NCBI GenBank assembly: GCA_027624995.1
Contig: JAQBTI010000014.1
Coordinates: 1 to 18,051, forward strand
DNA from: Chloroflexota bacterium
GTDB taxonomy: Bacteria; Chloroflexota; Dehalococcoidia; Lucifugimonadales; CATQGZ01
Length of the DNA stretch: 18,051 nt
Direction: 5' to 3'
A program made the translations under genes and the position numbers. The notes under the pieces were generated by a model. That model ran no database searches. It saw only the letters and a list, made by a program, of their open reading frames with translations, and was not told the DNA's origin. Position 1 is the stretch's first letter, and each line of letters begins with the position of its first letter. Positions 1 to 8,809 of this stretch are shown piece after piece.

Positions 1-11
1 CCAAAATGAGG

Positions 12-551
12 TTACTGACATAATCGCTCAACGCTAATCCCTGACCTTTTCCCTTGACAACGACACCACTCCCCGTCGGCGGTGAACTTCTGGACTCGAT
101 GGTTGCCACTCTCTGAGACGTAAACATTGTCATTTAGATCGAGGGCGATTCCCGTTGGGTTCCGAAACTGACTGTTCTCGCTCCCCGATGTTCCCCATCC
201 CAAGAGCAGCTTCCCGTCTGCCGTGAACTTCTGAACTCGATTGCCTTGAAATTCTGTTACATATACGTTGTCTGACGAGTCCAAAGCGATGCCGTTAGGA
301 GCAGAGAATCTTACGTCTCCGACAGAGTCCCGTCCCCAAACAGCCTCCTTGGTAAACATGGGCGTTTCGGCCGCGGGCATATTCATGTCAGCGGCCTCTG
401 CGGTTGCGGTCGACTGGGGAACCGGAATCGCGGTCGCCGCTTGCTCAGCCACGGTGGTCGAGGTAGCTGCAGGAATGTTGTTCTCTCCTCCTCCACATCC
501 TACCAACAGGGAAATGGCTCCGATACCTAGTATTCCAACCACGCTGCGCAT
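12..551 (-). CDS. NHL-repeat lipoprotein, 3' end probably frameshifted
   Basis: Predicted exported lipoprotein with an NHL beta-propeller. Residues 1-19 form a lipoprotein signal: one basic residue, a hydrophobic core, and lipobox LVGC with Cys19. A low-complexity Ala/Thr/Pro linker (about 25-65) follows, then two NHL blades with the patterns GIALDSSDNVYVTE and GIALDLNDNVYVSE, each closed by a RVQKFTADG strand. Such propellers usually have about six blades, so most of the protein is missing. The reading frame ends soon after the second blade in sequence unlike a blade. Shifting by one base at the CCCC run at 71-74 gives an open frame to the window edge containing GLALSDYVSNLIL, which resembles the next blade, so a +1 error or mutation there is likely. 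Start ATG at 549-551 has a GGAG-type ribosome site about 14 bases upstream. It is divergent from the amidohydrolase. Ligand and role are unknown. Confidence 0.7.
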   Translation of the reverse strand: MRSVVGILGIGAISLLVGCGGGENNIPAATSTTVAEQAATAIPVPQSTATAEAADMNMPAAETPMFTKEAVWGRDSVGDVRFSAPNGIALDSSDNVYVTEFQGNRVQKFTADGKLLLGWGTSGSENSQFRNPTGIALDLNDNVYVSESGNHRVQKFTADGEWCRCQGKRSGISVERLCQ

Positions 552-674
552 GTGAATTAGCCACTCCGGAAAATCTTGGGCTTAGGTTACACTAGGGCGG
601 CTGCCCGAGTTATTCTGGAGGAGCAAGTGCCAAGCGGATCTATTTGCTCGTAGCCGGGCTGTATTTACATTGAC

Positions 675-708
675 GCCACAAGGGTGGCACGATGTCACAA
701 TGCTGTGA
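675..708. promoter_or_regulatory. Two tandem short inverted repeats upstream of the amidohydrolase
   Basis: Two perfect inverted repeats of the same geometry (5-base arm, 4-base spacer, 5-base arm) lie 6 bases apart. GCCAC-AAGG-GTGGC is at 675-688 and TCACA-ATGC-TGTGA at 695-708. They sit about 40-70 bases before the preferred start at 746, in the region shared with the divergent NHL lipoprotein gene. They could be an operator or small 5' leader hairpins. Neither is followed by a T run, so they are not terminators. Assignment as regulatory is inference. Confidence 0.3.
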
Positions 709-745
709 TCAGGGACCAGCGGACTACAAGAGAAACGGAGATGAT

Positions 746-2365
746 ATGGCCCTAGACCTGCTCATAAAGAATGGAACGATTATAGACGGGAGCGGCGGGC
801 TCCGATACGACGCCGACCTGGGAATCAGTGGAGGCAAGATCGAGGCCATAGGTAATCTGGAGGATGCGCAGGCCGACCGAGTCATCGATGCATCTGGACT
901 CATCATCACTCCTGGGTTCATCGACATGCACTCACACTCGGACATGTCGCTGTTCGACGACCCGGGAGGCGAGAGCAAGGCCTTCCAAGGCGTGACCACA
1001 GAGGTCACGGGCAACTGCAGCTACTCGGCCTTTCCCATAGCATCGAATCGTAAAGGTGACCTGGGTTTGGGGAGCTTTGATTGGCCGATCGACTGGGAGT
1101 GGACCGACCTCGACGGGTACGCCGGCGCACTGGAATCGCATGGTATCAGCCTCAATATCGCGCCCCAGGTAGGCCAGGCCGCGATCCAGATTGCCGTGGG
1201 CGCGAATGAGGAGCGGGCCGTCACAGAGGACGAGATGCGTTCTATGCAGCGACTCGCCGTCGAGGCCATCGAACAGGGCGCCTGGTCACTGTCCACGGGA
1301 CTGTCGGTCGCGCCGTCCGGCTATATGTCCACCGACGAGGTGGTGGAGTTGATGAGTGCCCTCTCCGGGTATAAAGGGGTCTTCTACGTCACGCACTCCC
1401 GGTTCGGAGCGGGCAAGCACGTGTCTGCAATCGAGGAGGCCGTGGAGATAGGCCAAAGGGCAGGGGTCCCGGTGCACTACTCTCACTTGGCGATAATCGC
1501 GCGCCCAGACCTCGGTGGCTGGCGGAAGCCCGAAGATAGACGAGGCCACTCGCACGAAATGCTCGAGGTCTTCGAGAACGCGCGTGCAGGCGGGCTGGAC
1601 ATTACCTACGACACGTATCCGTTCACGGCTGCGGGGGCGGGCATAAACCAGCTCATCCCCATATGGGCCCAGGCAGGAAGCACCGACGACTACATAGCGC
1701 GCCTTCGAGACCCCGACACGAGGGCCCGGATTCGGGATGAGGTTGCCGCCGGAACGGGCGGCGTGCCCCCTAGGTTCGACACCTGGGTGATATCTGACGT
1801 TAAGTCGGAGGCTAACCAGGGCGTCGTCGGACGCTCAGTCGCTGACATCGCGGCGGACAGGGGACTCGAACCCGCAGAGACCGCTCTCCAACTCGAAGAG
1901 GAGGAGCGTGGCGCGGTGATGGCGGTGGTACACGGCCGCGTCGAGCGTGACGTTCGGGCATTCCTCTCGCACCCCATGGGGATGATCGGCTCCGACGGCA
2001 ACGCCGTCTCCCCAACGGGCTCGCAGTCCCACAAGCAGATCCATCCGCGTTTCTACGCCACGTATCCGCGCATACTGGGCCGCTATGTGCGAGATCAGTC
2101 GCTGATTTCACTAGAGACAGCGGTGCGAAAGATGACCGGCATGCCAGCTGAGAGGCTCGGGATGACCGATCGAGGCCTGGTCGAGGAGGGACTGGTCGCC
2201 GACCTGGCCGTCTTCGACCCGGAGACCATAATCGACCACTCGACCTTCGAGAAGCCGCACCAGCTCTCCGAGGGAATCCGGCACTTACTGGTGAATGGCG
2301 AGGCGGTCATCTCGGACGGCGTTCACACGAGCGCCCGCCCAGGCAGGGTGCTGCGGCGAAGATAG
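746..2365 (+). CDS. N-acyl-D-amino-acid deacylase family amidohydrolase
   Basis: Metal-dependent hydrolase of the D-aminoacylase branch of the amidohydrolase superfamily; known members hydrolyse N-acyl-D-amino acids or related amides and hydantoins. From the ATG at 746 it is about 539 residues, close to family length. Start 746 is preferred over the in-frame ATG at 692 because GGAG lies 5 bases before it and the conserved N-terminus begins there. Visible metal-site residues are HSHSD (H62, H64), Cys91 in TGNCSYSAFP, His217 in THSR, His247 in YSHL and Asp417 in GSDG. From memory, the spacings 62-91 and 217-247 match the H67/C96 and H220/H250 spacing of the characterised D-aminoacylase. The C-terminus has the usual composite beta-domain ending in LLVNGEAVISDGVHTSARPG. 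No signal peptide, so probably cytosolic. The DUF1800 gene follows on the same strand. Family is secure; substrate is not determined. Confidence 0.9.
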   Translation: MALDLLIKNGTIIDGSGGLRYDADLGISGGKIEAIGNLEDAQADRVIDASGLIITPGFIDMHSHSDMSLFDDPGGESKAFQGVTTEVTGNCSYSAFPIASNRKGDLGLGSFDWPIDWEWTDLDGYAGALESHGISLNIAPQVGQAAIQIAVGANEERAVTEDEMRSMQRLAVEAIEQGAWSLSTGLSVAPSGYMSTDEVVELMSALSGYKGVFYVTHSRFGAGKHVSAIEEAVEIGQRAGVPVHYSHLAIIARPDLGGWRKPEDRRGHSHEMLEVFENARAGGLDITYDTYPFTAAGAGINQLIPIWAQAGSTDDYIARLRDPDTRARIRDEVAAGTGGVPPRFDTWVISDVKSEANQGVVGRSVADIAADRGLEPAETALQLEEEERGAVMAVVHGRVERDVRAFLSHPMGMIGSDGNAVSPTGSQSHKQIHPRFYATYPRILGRYVRDQSLISLETAVRKMTGMPAERLGMTDRGLVEEGLVADLAVFDPETIIDHSTFEKPHQLSEGIRHLLVNGEAVISDGVHTSARPGRVLRRR

Positions 2366-2446
2366 ACTCGGACGAGCATCACCAGAGACTGGCAGGCTAC
2401 TCAGCCGGCAGCCCTATTTCGTTTCCGCGTGTCCCAGGAGGAGAGA

Positions 2447-3844
2447 ATGGGATCCGAGAAGAGAAGACTGGTCGCACATCTCATGAGAAGGGCCGGGTTT
2501 GGCGCCACTTCCGACGACCTGGATGCCTTGGACGGCCTCGATTACGACAGGATTGTCGACGACCTGGTAGACCCGCCCGATACGAGCTGGATGGGAGACC
2601 ACCTCGTAAGACGTTTCCATCATGAGCAGTCGGGAATGATATCCGGCTTCGCACCCGGCGAATACTGGTTGTACCGCATGGTTACGACAAAGGCGCCTCT
2701 CATTGAGAAGGCCACCCTCTTCTGGCACGGCATATTCGCCACAGGGTACCCGAAGGTCGTCCACGGCAAGGTCCTCTCGAATCAGATCGACATGTTTCGA
2801 AGAAACGGCCTGGGGAGGCTAGACGACCTGCTTGTCGAACTCTCCAAGGACCCGGCGATGATCGTCTGGCTGGACAACGAGTATAACCACAGCGGAGCGA
2901 TCAACGAGAACTACGGTCGCGAGCTCCTGGAGCTGTTCTCGATGGGGGTCGGCAACTACTCGGAGGACGACATAAAGGAGGCCGCCCGTGCCTTCACAGG
3001 ATGGACGATAGGCAACACCGAATACATGGTCCTCCGGTCGGACAGAGATTCCGACTGGCCCTACGGCCGCATAGCCTGGCACTTCGAGTTCAAGGAAGAG
3101 GACCACGACAACGGCGAGAAGACGTTCCTGGGAGAGACAGGGAACTTCAATGGCAATGACATTGTTGAGATCGTCTGTAGACAGGAGGCCACCGCCAGGT
3201 TCATCTCGCGCCACATGTACAGCTTCTTCGTGGCCGACGAGCCACCGGTCGCGCAGTGGCCTCACGTTAAACTGAGAGACCCCGCGGCCATCCAGGAACT
3301 CGTTGATGCCTACCTCGCCGGTAACCACTCCATTAAGGAGATGCTGCGGACGCTCTTCAAGTCCGATTTCTTCAAATCCAGCCAGGTCCGGTACAAGAGG
3401 GTCAAGAGTCCGGCGGAGCTGACAGCAGGCGTTCTAAGGCTCTCCGGCCACCTGGACCGGCCTCGTCGGGATATGGTCGTCCACGGCATGAGGGTGCAGT
3501 ACATGGGCCAGTGGCTGCAAAACCCGCCGAGCGTGGAGGGGTGGCATCAGGGCGAAGAGTGGGTCGAAACGGGCAACCTGGTGGAGAGAGTGAACTTCGC
3601 ATCTGAGCAGCTAGGCGACACGAACATGCCGGGAGTCGCGTCGATGGTCTCCAGGATCGTCGATCAGTCTGTGTCAAAGGATGAGCTACTTGAGAGGTGT
3701 TTGGAGGAGCTTGGAGAGATTGAGCTTGCCGAAGACACCAGCGATAGTCTGAAGGAAGCCCTCTCCGGCGGTCCGGTGGACCGAGACAAAGCAACCGAGG
3801 TGCTGAGACTCATCGCAGCTACTCGCGACTTCCAACGCTGTTAA
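2447..3844 (+). CDS. DUF1800 family protein
   Basis: Member of the DUF1800 (PF08811) family, function unknown. The first residues AHLMRRAGFGAT and the central segment NENYGRELLELFSMGVG followed by EAARAFTGW are the family signatures, and PPSVEGWHQGEEW near residue 360 matches the conserved C-terminal motif. The frame could start at a GTG at 2429, but the ATG at 2447 is preferred because AGGAGG at 2436-2441 sits 5 bases before it; this gives about 465 residues, normal for the family. No signal peptide or membrane segment is apparent. DUF1800 genes are often followed by a DUF1501 gene, but here an NHL propeller follows after only 12 bases, so the two are probably co-transcribed. Confidence 0.88.
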   Translation: MGSEKRRLVAHLMRRAGFGATSDDLDALDGLDYDRIVDDLVDPPDTSWMGDHLVRRFHHEQSGMISGFAPGEYWLYRMVTTKAPLIEKATLFWHGIFATGYPKVVHGKVLSNQIDMFRRNGLGRLDDLLVELSKDPAMIVWLDNEYNHSGAINENYGRELLELFSMGVGNYSEDDIKEAARAFTGWTIGNTEYMVLRSDRDSDWPYGRIAWHFEFKEEDHDNGEKTFLGETGNFNGNDIVEIVCRQEATARFISRHMYSFFVADEPPVAQWPHVKLRDPAAIQELVDAYLAGNHSIKEMLRTLFKSDFFKSSQVRYKRVKSPAELTAGVLRLSGHLDRPRRDMVVHGMRVQYMGQWLQNPPSVEGWHQGEEWVETGNLVERVNFASEQLGDTNMPGVASMVSRIVDQSVSKDELLERCLEELGEIELAEDTSDSLKEALSGGPVDRDKATEVLRLIAATRDFQRC

Positions 3845-3856
3845 GGATCAGACGAC

Positions 3857-4888
3857 ATGACCCTGACCAGACCCACACAGGTAATCAGGTACGAGCGAAC
3901 CCTGGGCATGACCGTGATGATTGGTAAGGGGTTCTATGCCCCGAACGACATGTCCTTTGCCCCCAACGGTCGCATATACGTGCTCAACCGCTCGATCGAA
4001 GCCAGGGCAAGCGGACAGGGGATGAGAGTGACCGTATGTGATGCTAATGACGAGTACTATGGGTTCTTCGGCGCATTTGGGACTGGCCGTGGAGAGTTCA
4101 TGTGGCCCTCGGCCATCGCGGTCGGCCTCGACGGCAAGGTGTTCGTGGCGGACGAGCACCTTCAGAAGATTATGATATTCAGCTCAGAAGGGGACTTCAT
4201 CGACGAGTGGGGGACCGCTGGGAGTGGGCCGGGCGAGCTGGACACACCTTCTGGGATCGCCATAGACGGAGAGGGCAACCTGCTTGTTTCCGATACGTAC
4301 AACCACCGGATTCAGGTGTTTACGTCAGAGGGTGAGTTCGTCAGGACATTTGGGAAAGAAGGCGTTGGGGAGGGCGAACTGAACATGCCCTGGCGACTCA
4401 GCATCGGACCGGACTCGAACATCTACGTGGCCGACTGGGGTAATGACCGGGTGTCAATTTTCACCCAAGACGGCGAATTTGTCGATTCCTTCGGGGATTC
4501 AGGGACCGGCGAAGGCCAGTTCACGAAGCCTGCCGACGTGGTTGCTGACGGGAACGGCAACATCTATGTGTGCGACTGGGGAAACGAGCGAGTCCAGGTG
4601 TTGGACAGCAACGGCGGGTTTCGCCAATTGACGCTCGGTGAATCGACCGTATCTCCCTGGGCGCAGAACTTCCTCGACGTGAACGTAGAGGAAGGAGATG
4701 CCAGGTCGAGAGCGAATCTAGAAATGGACGATATCGAGTTCCCAGACCCCAACGACAGACATATTGTCTCGGCCCATATCGAAAAATACTTCTGGGCTCC
4801 GATGGCTCTCGCCATAAGCCCGGACAACCGGCTCTACGTGACTGAGAGCAACCGGCACCGCATCCAGATCTTCGAGATACTCGAATAG
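3857..4888 (+). CDS. Soluble NHL-repeat beta-propeller protein
   Basis: A 343-residue protein built almost wholly of NHL repeats. Successive blades carry the pattern (P/S)-x-(G/D)-(I/V)-(A/V)-x-D-x-x-(G/D)-N-(I/L)-(Y/L)-V followed by a (D/E)-x-x-N-x-R-(I/V)-x-(I/V)-F strand, for example SGIAIDGEGNLLVSDTYNHR and ADVVADGNGNIYVCDWGNER. I count about six blades, the last at the C-terminus (YVTESNRHRIQIF), so the propeller appears complete. An acidic insertion of about 60 residues (near 260-320) separates the last two blades. Unlike the NHL protein at the left edge there is no signal peptide. It starts 12 bases after the DUF1800 stop, with an AAGGA site overlapping that stop region, so the two likely form a transcription unit. 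NHL propellers bind proteins, nucleic acids or peptides or can be lyases; nothing here fixes the role. Confidence 0.88.
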   Translation: MTLTRPTQVIRYERTLGMTVMIGKGFYAPNDMSFAPNGRIYVLNRSIEARASGQGMRVTVCDANDEYYGFFGAFGTGRGEFMWPSAIAVGLDGKVFVADEHLQKIMIFSSEGDFIDEWGTAGSGPGELDTPSGIAIDGEGNLLVSDTYNHRIQVFTSEGEFVRTFGKEGVGEGELNMPWRLSIGPDSNIYVADWGNDRVSIFTQDGEFVDSFGDSGTGEGQFTKPADVVADGNGNIYVCDWGNERVQVLDSNGGFRQLTLGESTVSPWAQNFLDVNVEEGDARSRANLEMDDIEFPDPNDRHIVSAHIEKYFWAPMALAISPDNRLYVTESNRHRIQIFEILE

Positions 4889-5072
4889 GCGGTGGCGGTC
4901 GCCAGTCCTACGGAACGGGAAGTGCCCCAGGCGCTCGAACGCTACCCGCAACGGCTTCGTCGAAGACCGCGAGTCGCCGAAGGGCTAGAGTCCTAGAGGT
5001 CGATTGCCCCGCCGCTTGCCGAGGGCGTATCCTTCCGCTCTACCAGTCACCACCAATACGGGAGGCAAGCGA

Positions 5073-6673
5073 ATGCAAGCAGTAGACGCCATCGCCGAGA
5101 TCCTGAAAAGGGAGGGCGTTGAAATACGCCGCTGATATAGGCGTGCGCCAAGATCGGCATCGAGCCCGTGGTGTGCCGGCAGGAACGGGTCGGGATGGGA
5201 ATCGCCGACGGATTCAGCCGTACGACCAACGGGAAGCGGCTGGGCGTCTTCGCGATGCAGCATGGGCCGGGCGTCGAGAATGCATACGCAGGGGCCGCAC
5301 AGGCATTCTCAGACAACGTGCCGTTGCTGCTCCTGCCCGGTGGCTCGCCTACCGACAGGGCCTGCGTCAGACCGGAGTTCGACCCGGTGGACAGCTATAG
5401 GAACGTCACCAAGTGGGGTGCCCGAATCAATCAGACCGGACTCCTGTCGGAGTTGATGGCAAGTGCGTTCTACAATCTCCGCACGGGCAGGGGTGGACCG
5501 GTCCTCGTGGAAGTCCCACAGGACATCTGGAAGGCCGAGATCGACGACGATCTTGACTACGTCCCTGTCTCCGGCAATCGGACGGCCCCGGACCCACAGG
5601 ACATTCGAGATATCGCGGACGTCCTGCTGAAGGCAAAGGCCCCCGTCATCCACGCCGGCCAGGGAGTGCTCTACGCGGAGGCGACGGCCGATCTCGTAGA
5701 ACTGGCGGAACTGCTCCAGGTCCCGGTACTGACGACAATGGTGGGCAAGAGCGGGTTCCCCGAGGACCACCCGTTGGCGCTCAGGGCAGCGGTGGGGACG
5801 GCTCCCAAGCCGGTCTTCCACTTCCTGAAGAAGGCGGATGTTGTGTTTGGGATCGGATGCAGCTTCACCGAGACCAACTGGGGCCCTCAGATTCCAGATG
5901 GCAAGGTGATCCTGCACTCCACCAACGACCCAGCGGACGTCAATAAGGACCGACGGTCGAAGCACGCCGCGATCGAGGACTCAAAGCTCGTGCTCCGTGC
6001 GCTGATCGACGAGATCGAGGGCCGCACCATCGACCGGGGACGGGCGAACAGTGACGCGGCCACGGAGATCGCGGCCATAAAGAAAGAGTGGCTGGACGAC
6101 TGGATGCCACACTTCATCTCCAACGAGGTGTCCATCAACCAGTACAGGGTGATCTGGGACATGACGCACGCGGTCGATCGGGCGAACACGATCATCACCC
6201 ACGACTCAGGGAGCCCCCGGCATCAACTCGTGCCGTTCTGGGAAACGGTGGTTCCTCGGACCTACATGGGCTGGGGCAAGTCTACCCAACTGGGCTACGG
6301 CTTGGGCATCATTATGGGGGCCAAGCTAGCCGAGCCAAAGAAGCTCTGCATCAACGTGATGGGCGATGCCGCCATCGGCATGGTCGGCATGGACATTGAG
6401 ACTGCGGCCAGGAACAAGATCGGCATCCTGACGGTAGTCTTTAACAACGGAGCGATGGCGAGCGAGCGTAATTCGATGCCGGAGGCTGCGGAAAAGCACC
6501 TGTACCTGGACGGGAACTACAGAGACCTGGCCCGGTCCCTGGGAGCGTGGGCGGAGCGGGTCGAGGACCCCGACAGTTTCCTGCCAGCTTTCAATGAGGC
6601 GGTCGAGACGACCAAGTCGGGCGAGCCCGCGCTTTTGGATGTCATTGTGAAGGAAGGAAACGATTTCTCGTAG
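5073..6673 (+). CDS. Thiamine-diphosphate-dependent acetolactate synthase-like enzyme, N-terminus damaged
   Basis: ThDP enzyme of the acetolactate synthase/decarboxylase superfamily, substrate unknown. The natural start is ATG 5073 with GGGAGG (5060-5065) just upstream, reading MQAVDAIAEILKREGVE, typical for the family. That frame hits TGA at 5133-5135. Homology resumes in another frame at about 5141 (ACAKIGIEPVVCRQERVG), which stays open to 6673 (501 residues counted from a GTG at 5168). The 17 bases between are far fewer than needed for the roughly 13 residues expected, so a short deletion has broken the N-terminus. The Glu of RQE, the expected cofactor-activating glutamate, remains. The ThDP/Mg motif GDA...NN lies at 6362-6448. 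The middle cofactor-fold domain and C-terminal VLDVIVKEG-like end are intact. The dehydrogenase gene follows after about 56 bases. A polymerised gene product starting at 5168 would lack the first beta strand. Confidence 0.8.
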
Positions 6674-6729
6674 TACTAGGCGGTTACTGCTTGTCGCTTC
6701 TTGTCCAGATTCTTCGCCGGAGGCCTGAC

Positions 6730-7272
6730 ATGAAATTGGCGCTCGGGACCCTGCACAGTGATAAAGAGTTCGTCGCGGAGCTCCGGAGCGAGTTTCCAAG
6801 TGTGGAGTTTCGTTCATCGGCCAGTGACGAGGAGGAACAGGCCAACATAAGAGACGCGGACGCGTTCTGGGGCAATCCGTCGCGAGAACTACTCCAGGCC
6901 GCAGAGAGGCTCCAGTGGCTACAGTCCGTGGGGACGGGCGTGGAGAACATAGTATCCATACCCGAGGTCAGAGAGAGCGACATCGTCTTGACCAACTGCC
7001 GGGGGCCTCACGCCGAACCAATGGCGGATCACGTCTTCGGGATGGTTACGACCCTGGCCCATAAGCTGAACGAGATGTGGGACGATCAGCGGGAGCCACC
7101 GCTGGGAGACCGCGAAGTACAACGACAGACACGACAATCTGTATGGGAGCACCATGGGCATCCTTGCCCTGGGCGACATCGGAAAGGCGATCGCCCGAAG
7201 AGCGCACGGGTTTGGAATGACCGTCCAAGCCGTGGACAGGTACCCGAAGCCCTGGCCTCCGATCGTCAGTGA
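6730..7272 (+). pseudogene. D-isomer-specific 2-hydroxyacid dehydrogenase, N-terminal part before a frameshift
   Basis: First part of a D-2-hydroxyacid dehydrogenase (NAD(P)H-dependent reduction of 2-oxoacids, or the reverse). Start ATG 6730 has GGAGG at 6719-6723, 6 bases before it. The visible catalytic-domain sequence includes LQWLQSVGTGVENIV, NCRGPHAEPMADHVFGM and the helix HKLNEMWDDQ. After about residue 122 the frame turns into nonsense. Removing one C from the CC at 7096-7097 restores REHRWETAKYN and joins the downstream frame directly, so a single-base insertion splits the gene. The unshifted frame runs on to 7272 without meaning. The gene follows the ThDP enzyme on the same strand, as expected if a 2-oxoacid were passed between them, though that link is inference. 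Confidence 0.8.
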
Positions 7273-7510
7273 GGTCGGGGAGCTGGACCGACTCGACGAA
7301 CTCTTGTCGATTTCGGACTGGTTCGTCATCGCAGCCCCGCTGACCCCTGAGACACGTGGGCTGGTCGACCGGCGCCGTGTCGCACTCCTCAAGGAGGGCG
7401 TCTACGTCATAGTGATCTCGCGAGGCAATATTATGGAAGAAGAGGCGCTGATCGACGGGCTACGCTCCGACCGGATCGCAGGTGCGGGCCTCGACGTAAC
7501 GGCGGCTTGA
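7154..7510 (+). pseudogene. D-isomer-specific 2-hydroxyacid dehydrogenase, NAD-binding part after the frameshift
   Basis: Continuation of the gene beginning at 6730. It holds the Rossmann fold: MGILALGDIGKAIARRA, where the first glycine of the usual GLGxIG is Ala; the acidic end of strand two in VDRYPK; then FVIAAPLTPETRGLVD and ISRGNIMEEEAL, which carries the catalytic Arg. The frame stops after GAGLDVTAA at TGA 7508-7510. Reading past one extra T in the TT at 7507-7508 gives EPLPGS, the expected catalytic-Glu segment, so a second single-base insertion is likely. Beyond that the usual ITPH segment with the catalytic His is not recognisable in any frame, so the 3' end is probably lost as well. 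Converges with the lyase gene ending at 7618. Confidence 0.78.
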
Positions 7511-7617
7511 GCCGCTCCCCGGTAGCCAGGTTGCACCGTGGCCGGGCTCAACGAAAATCCCAGTTGACGAAAACGCGTCCTTGGCCCCCGGCTAGACGCG
7601 GCGGGCGGTCCAATGCC

Positions 7618-8625
7618 CTAGTCTGCCTGTGCACCGGTCGCTACTTCGTTCTTGGCTTTGTCGAAAATAGACTGGTCCCAGTCTACCCAGTCCATGAAGC
7701 CACTGGCCTCAAGGTTCTTGGAGAAGCTCTGCCTGAAAGTCTCGGACTCCGGCTCCTGGTTCGGGAAGTGGGGCCCGGTGTCGAGCCCCATCATTTCCAG
7801 CCTCGCCCTGGCAGGCGGCCCCTCGCCCATTCCTGGATATCCCGCATCTGCTCGTCTAGCTGATCTGAGGTCGGCATCGAGTCTGGCGAGCTCCATCTCA
7901 TCGAATTCATCCCATCGCTTCTCACGGATGAGCTCCAGTTTTTTGAGAGTGTATCTCGGCGCCACGTTGCCCATCGTATCGATGAATCCGACCATGCCGA
8001 GCTTATACCCCAGGCTGAGCATGCCGCCTTGCTCGATGAAGTTGAACCTGTCCTTGAACAGCCGGATCATGCCAGCCCAATGGAAGACCGAGAGAGACCC
8101 CCACTTGAGGCCATCCATGTTCTCAAGATCGGCGAATCGTTCGAACAGGTCCTGCCTGAATTCAAAGGAGTTGGGCATGCACCAGGGGAGGTTGTAGGCG
8201 ATGATTCCAATGTCCGCCGCGTCATTGATGTACTTGTAGAAGCCGAACACGTCGTCGTCCGTCGGTCCCATGTAATGGGGCGGATTGACCTGCAAGAAGT
8301 CGATACCCAGGTCCGCGGCCCGCCTTGCCTTCTCGGCCGCTCCCCTGGCGCTCAGGTCGGTCACACCCATGGACGTCGGCGTTCTGCCGTCAGCGGCCTC
8401 GACCACAACCTCGGCGAGTATGTCCCACTCGCGGTCATTGAGGAACGCCCCTTCGCCTAGTCCACCGGCCATCAGCAGGACGGCGTTCCCTTCCGTCATA
8501 CCGTTCTCGATAAGCCAGTTGATGTGGATCTTCGATCGATCGATGAGCAGGTTGAAGTTGTCGTCGTTGAAGGTAGGCATCGAAATGAGGGAGCCTACAA
8601 GCTTGTCTTTACGAGAAGTGGACAT
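7618..8625 (-). CDS. Dihydrodipicolinate synthase/N-acetylneuraminate lyase family protein
   Basis: A 335-residue (beta/alpha)8 class I aldolase of the DapA/NanA superfamily. Expected catalytic residues are visible: Tyr144 in IIAYNLP and Schiff-base Lys174 in GLKWGS. The substrate loop reads GGLGEGAFLNDREW in place of the GTTGE of true dihydrodipicolinate synthase, and the protein is some 40 residues longer than E. coli DapA. It is therefore more likely a catabolic 2-oxoacid lyase or dehydratase than the lysine-pathway enzyme. Start ATG 8623-8625 begins MSTSRKDKLVGSLISMPTF, the usual first strand; only a weak AAAGG site lies about 14 bases upstream. A good promoter candidate lies at 8682-8710. 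It is downstream of the creatininase gene on the same strand, separated by 184 bases, so may be transcribed separately. Confidence 0.88.
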   Translation of the reverse strand: MSTSRKDKLVGSLISMPTFNDDNFNLLIDRSKIHINWLIENGMTEGNAVLLMAGGLGEGAFLNDREWDILAEVVVEAADGRTPTSMGVTDLSARGAAEKARRAADLGIDFLQVNPPHYMGPTDDDVFGFYKYINDAADIGIIAYNLPWCMPNSFEFRQDLFERFADLENMDGLKWGSLSVFHWAGMIRLFKDRFNFIEQGGMLSLGYKLGMVGFIDTMGNVAPRYTLKKLELIREKRWDEFDEMELARLDADLRSARRADAGYPGMGEGPPARARLEMMGLDTGPHFPNQEPESETFRQSFSKNLEASGFMDWVDWDQSIFDKAKNEVATGAQAD

Positions 8626-8681
8626 TCGAGGGCCTGCCTTTCAAACAGTGATTGGTCCAGACGGTCGACAAAGTAACTCCC

Positions 8682-8710
8682 AATATGATACGGATATGCT
8701 ACGGAGTCAA
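8682..8710 (-). promoter_or_regulatory. Candidate sigma-70-type promoter for the DapA-like lyase gene
   Basis: On the minus strand, TTGACT (complement of 8705-8710) is followed after exactly 17 bases by CATATT (complement of 8682-8687). These match the housekeeping consensus at 5 of 6 and 4 of 6 positions. Transcription would start near 8675, giving a leader of about 50 bases before the ATG at 8625. The site lies in the 184-base gap between the creatininase stop and this gene, where no coding sequence is evident. Confidence 0.4.
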
Positions 8711-8809
8711 TAGGCAAGCCAAGGTGAGGGTCAACGAGCCCAGGACCACAGCCACGGTGCCGCTGATGCCCGCCAAGCTCCATGAATGGTAGTCCGGAGC
8801 TGCTTTGAA

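Noticed and set aside
268..555. Plus-strand open frame of 95 codons
   Set aside because: Antisense to the NHL lipoprotein signal and linker; Ala/Val-rich only because of the opposite-strand linker.
2819..3328. Minus-strand open frame of 169 codons
   Set aside because: Lies wholly opposite the DUF1800 signature region and shows no family features.
4893..4965. Small palindromes (TGGCGGTCGCCA and CTTCGTCGAAG) after the soluble NHL gene
   Set aside because: Loops of one or two bases and no T tract, so neither a terminator nor a convincing operator.
5309..5965. Minus-strand open frame of 218 codons
   Set aside because: Antisense to the conserved ThDP enzyme, no ribosome site and no recognisable motif; a product of GC-rich codon bias.
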